Positions 6,334-8,021 of a DNA stretch of 8,021 nt are shown here, piece after piece. Origin of the DNA: Acidobacteriaceae bacterium (GTDB lineage Bacteria; Acidobacteriota; Terriglobia; Terriglobales; Acidobacteriaceae); contig PLBX01000557.1 in NCBI GenBank assembly GCA_003135495.1, positions 11,429 through 19,449 on the forward strand. Direction: 5' to 3'. Under the pieces are notes generated by a model. The model saw nothing but the letters and a program-made list of their open reading frames with translations, made no database searches and had not been told where the DNA came from. Every line of letters begins with the position of its first letter. Within the stretch, counting starts at the first letter, position 1. The translations under genes and the position numbers were made by a program.

Positions 6334-7353
6334 GCGCGAGGACTTTTGCTTGCCCTTGTCGGCTACAGGTGCCGCGTCTTCACTCCAAAACCGGTGGCCA
6401 GTGCGATGAATGAACACATCTTCCAGCGTCGGCTTGCTGACGCTGAGCGATTGAATTTCTCCAGGGAAAGCTTCGACCACGTCAGGCACAAAGCGATGCC
6501 CATTTTCTATTTCGAGCCTGACTTGCTTGTTCATGACCGTGGCCTCGACCTGAAATTTGGCGCGAATGCGATCGGCCAGGCTTTGCGGATCGCGCGCCTC
6601 AAACAGAATTACGTCGCCCCCAATTTCGCGAGTCAAAGCTTCGGGCGTGCCTAAAGCAACCAGATTGCCTTCATTCAAAATTGCCAGGCGGTCACAACGT
6701 TCGGCCTCTTCCATCAAGTGAGTGGTAACAATCACGGAGACGTGTTCCTGATCTCGAAGAATTTGCAGATATTGCCAAAGGTCATGCCGGGCGCCCGGAT
6801 CAAGCCCAGTCGTCGGTTCGTCAAGCAGCAACACTTCGGGATGATGCAGCAGTCCCTTGGCAAGCTCGATGCGGCGCTGCATCCCTCCGGAAAAAGTTTC
6901 AACCCGATCGCCGGCGCGGTCGAGCAGGCCAACACGAGTAAGAATCTCAGTGATGCGCCGCTTAAGATCAGCCCCGCGCAACCCGTAGAGGTGCCCCTGA
7001 TGCCAGAGATTTTCGTAGGCAGTCAGTTTCGGATCCACGCTCTGCGCCTGAAAGACAACGCCAATGTGGCGGCGAAGCGCTCCTGGCTGGCGCACAGCGT
7101 CAAAGCCAACGATGGTAGCTGTGCCGGATGTGGGCACCATGAGCGTCGACAAAATGCGAAACAGCGTAGTTTTGCCGCTGCCGTTTGGCCCAAGCAATCC
7201 AAATAATTCCGCAGGACGCACGTCGAACGAAACGCCGTTGAGCGCCGTACGGTCCTGGTAGCGGTGGACGACGTTGCGAACCGAAATAATGGCTTGGCCC
7301 GTAGCTTCGGCCGTTGGCGCGAAAGGAGCGATTTCAGTGGCAGTTGGAGTCAC
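6319..7353 (-). CDS. ABC-2-type transporter ATP-binding protein (DrrA/CcmA-like)
   Basis: Cytoplasmic ATPase subunit of an ABC exporter. The 344-residue product has every nucleotide-binding motif: Walker A GPNGSGKT at 55-62, Q-loop Gln102, signature FSGGMQRR at 154-161, Walker B VLLLDE at 174-179, D-loop GLDP at 183-186 and the switch His212. The C-terminal KPTLEDVFIHRTG (307-319) is typical of the DrrA/ABC-2 group, usually paired with a separate six-helix permease. A Lys/Arg-rich tail (about 333-344) follows. The start is GTG at 7353 without a clear Shine-Dalgarno, preceding about 20 Ala/Thr/Pro-rich residues before the fold, so the exact start is uncertain. It lies 77 bases downstream of the CtaA-like gene on the same strand. 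No permease follows; the downstream neighbour is convergent. The substrate is unknown; a link to cytochrome oxidase assembly is suggested only by the neighbour. Confidence 0.93.
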   Translation of the reverse strand: MTPTATEIAPFAPTAEATGQAIISVRNVVHRYQDRTALNGVSFDVRPAELFGLLGPNGSGKTTLFRILSTLMVPTSGTATIVGFDAVRQPGALRRHIGVVFQAQSVDPKLTAYENLWHQGHLYGLRGADLKRRITEILTRVGLLDRAGDRVETFSGGMQRRIELAKGLLHHPEVLLLDEPTTGLDPGARHDLWQYLQILRDQEHVSVIVTTHLMEEAERCDRLAILNEGNLVALGTPEALTREIGGDVILFEARDPQSLADRIRAKFQVEATVMNKQVRLEIENGHRFVPDVVEAFPGEIQSLSVSKPTLEDVFIHRTGHRFWSEDAAPVADKGKQKSSRKKPR

Positions 7354-7430
7354 AAGCTATTCTACGACGGCAGCGAGGAGATTATCCCGTCTCTATAAAT
7401 AATATGGATTATGAGATTATGTAATACGGA
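7354..7430. promoter_or_regulatory. AT-rich leader of the ABC gene with interleaved direct repeats
   Basis: The 77 bases between the CtaA-like stop and the ABC start include a markedly AT-rich block (about 7381-7430) in an otherwise GC-rich window. Two motifs alternate: GAGATTAT at 7378-7385 and 7413-7420 (exact copies, 35 bases apart), and AATAYGGATTA at 7401-7411 and 7423-7433 (one T/C difference, 22 bases apart). The last copy covers the stop codon of the CtaA-like gene. The layout suggests a promoter with operator sites for the ABC gene, but I could not assign confident -35 and -10 boxes. Confidence 0.45.
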
Positions 7431-8021
7431 TTACGCCGCGACGGGATCCTGATCGTGCCCCGGTACGCGCTCTTCGAAAGCCACCGGAACGTGCCGCCAT
7501 ACCTGAATAGCCAAGACAACCGTTGTCGCCAGCAAAAGCGCTCCGACGGCAACATGGATGACAGTGGAAATCACCATCGGCAACTCCGGCTGCGCGGCGT
7601 CTCTGCCCCACATCACGCGAGTGATGAAGGCGAGAAACCCGAGGCAAAGTTGCGCCACCATCAACCCAAGCATGGCGATTGCCGGACGCCGCACCGCCTC
7701 CACCTTCGAGTGGACTGAGATGGCGCGAACCGCCGTCCATGAAAGAACGATGGCGACAACTCCTGCATTAATGAGGTGGGGCCACCAACTCAAGCCGTGG
7801 TGGCGAAACATCGCTCCCAGAAGCAATTGCACGTACAGCACAAAAATCGACAGCAGGGTCAGCGTGAAAAGAGCGGGGCGGCGCTGGTCAAGCTCGGTGC
7901 GCGGCTCTTCTTCAATCCAGCGGCGTCCGGTGAATACGGCGATCGCGACGGCGATGCAGAAAAATGTTTGGGCGACGGCAGCATGGGCGCTGGAGATAGG
8001 TGCGGGAAGAAAAAATAAGAC
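7431..8021 (-). CDS. ctaA: Heme A synthase, CtaA/COX15 family, C-terminal part
   Basis: Partial gene: the C-terminal 196 residues are present and the N-terminal half lies beyond the right edge. CtaA/COX15 oxidises the C8 methyl of heme O to make heme A for cytochrome c oxidase, in the cytoplasmic membrane. The visible part has about five membrane helices (near 12-31, 50-70, 82-101, 113-133 and 149-173 of the visible piece). Family-like histidine motifs are AHAAVAQTFF (His13), LLLGAMFRHHGLSWWPHLINA (His74, His75, His82) and STVIHVAVGALLLA (His156). His13 and His156 lie in helices and are the likely heme ligands of this half. A short hydrophilic tail ends at a TAA within an AT-rich block. The ABC ATPase follows on the same strand. 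Whether the N-terminal half is intact cannot be seen. Confidence 0.88.
   Translation of the reverse strand, partial: VLFFLPAPISSAHAAVAQTFFCIAVAIAVFTGRRWIEEEPRTELDQRRPALFTLTLLSIFVLYVQLLLGAMFRHHGLSWWPHLINAGVVAIVLSWTAVRAISVHSKVEAVRRPAIAMLGLMVAQLCLGFLAFITRVMWGRDAAQPELPMVISTVIHVAVGALLLATTVVLAIQVWRHVPVAFEERVPGHDQDPVAA

Noticed and set aside
6718..7206. Plus-strand open frame of 162 codons opposite the ABC ATPase
   Set aside because: It is antisense to a gene with all ABC motifs intact and shows no protein features of its own.

Overview
This is a bacterial chromosome segment with moderately high GC, dense genes and no sign of a mobile element, CRISPR array or RNA gene. The gene types suggest Acidobacteriota (Terriglobia-like). 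The clues are a TonB-dependent receptor opening with a carboxypeptidase-regulatory-like domain, a GAF protein ending in a TonB domain, and a CtaA/COX15-type protein beside an ABC-2-type ATPase. That placement is inferred from gene style, not from a search.

Left part (1-1684, minus strand): a nucleotide-sugar operon. UDP-glucose 6-dehydrogenase (ugd) is followed after 2 nt by the start of an NAD-dependent sugar-nucleotide epimerase/decarboxylase that runs off the left edge and best resembles UDP-glucuronate decarboxylase. Together they would convert UDP-glucose to UDP-glucuronate and then UDP-xylose for surface polysaccharide.

Middle part (1997-6281, plus strand): a compact TonB-dependent outer-membrane receptor, then a protein with a cytoplasmic GAF domain, one membrane helix, a long periplasmic linker and a TonB C-terminal domain. 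The receptor has no ATG, GTG or TTG that would include its obvious signal peptide; a CTG with a well-placed Shine-Dalgarno is the best start. A 312-base divergent intergenic region separates it from ugd. The receptor and the TonB-like protein may form a dedicated uptake pair in which the energiser carries its own cytoplasmic sensor. This is the most interesting feature of the window.

Right part (6319-8021, minus strand): the C-terminal part of a CtaA/COX15-family heme A synthase enters from the right edge. After an AT-rich 77-base gap with two interleaved repeat motifs comes an ABC-2-type ATPase with no permease beside it in the window. It converges on the GAF-TonB gene with 37 bases between their stop codons.
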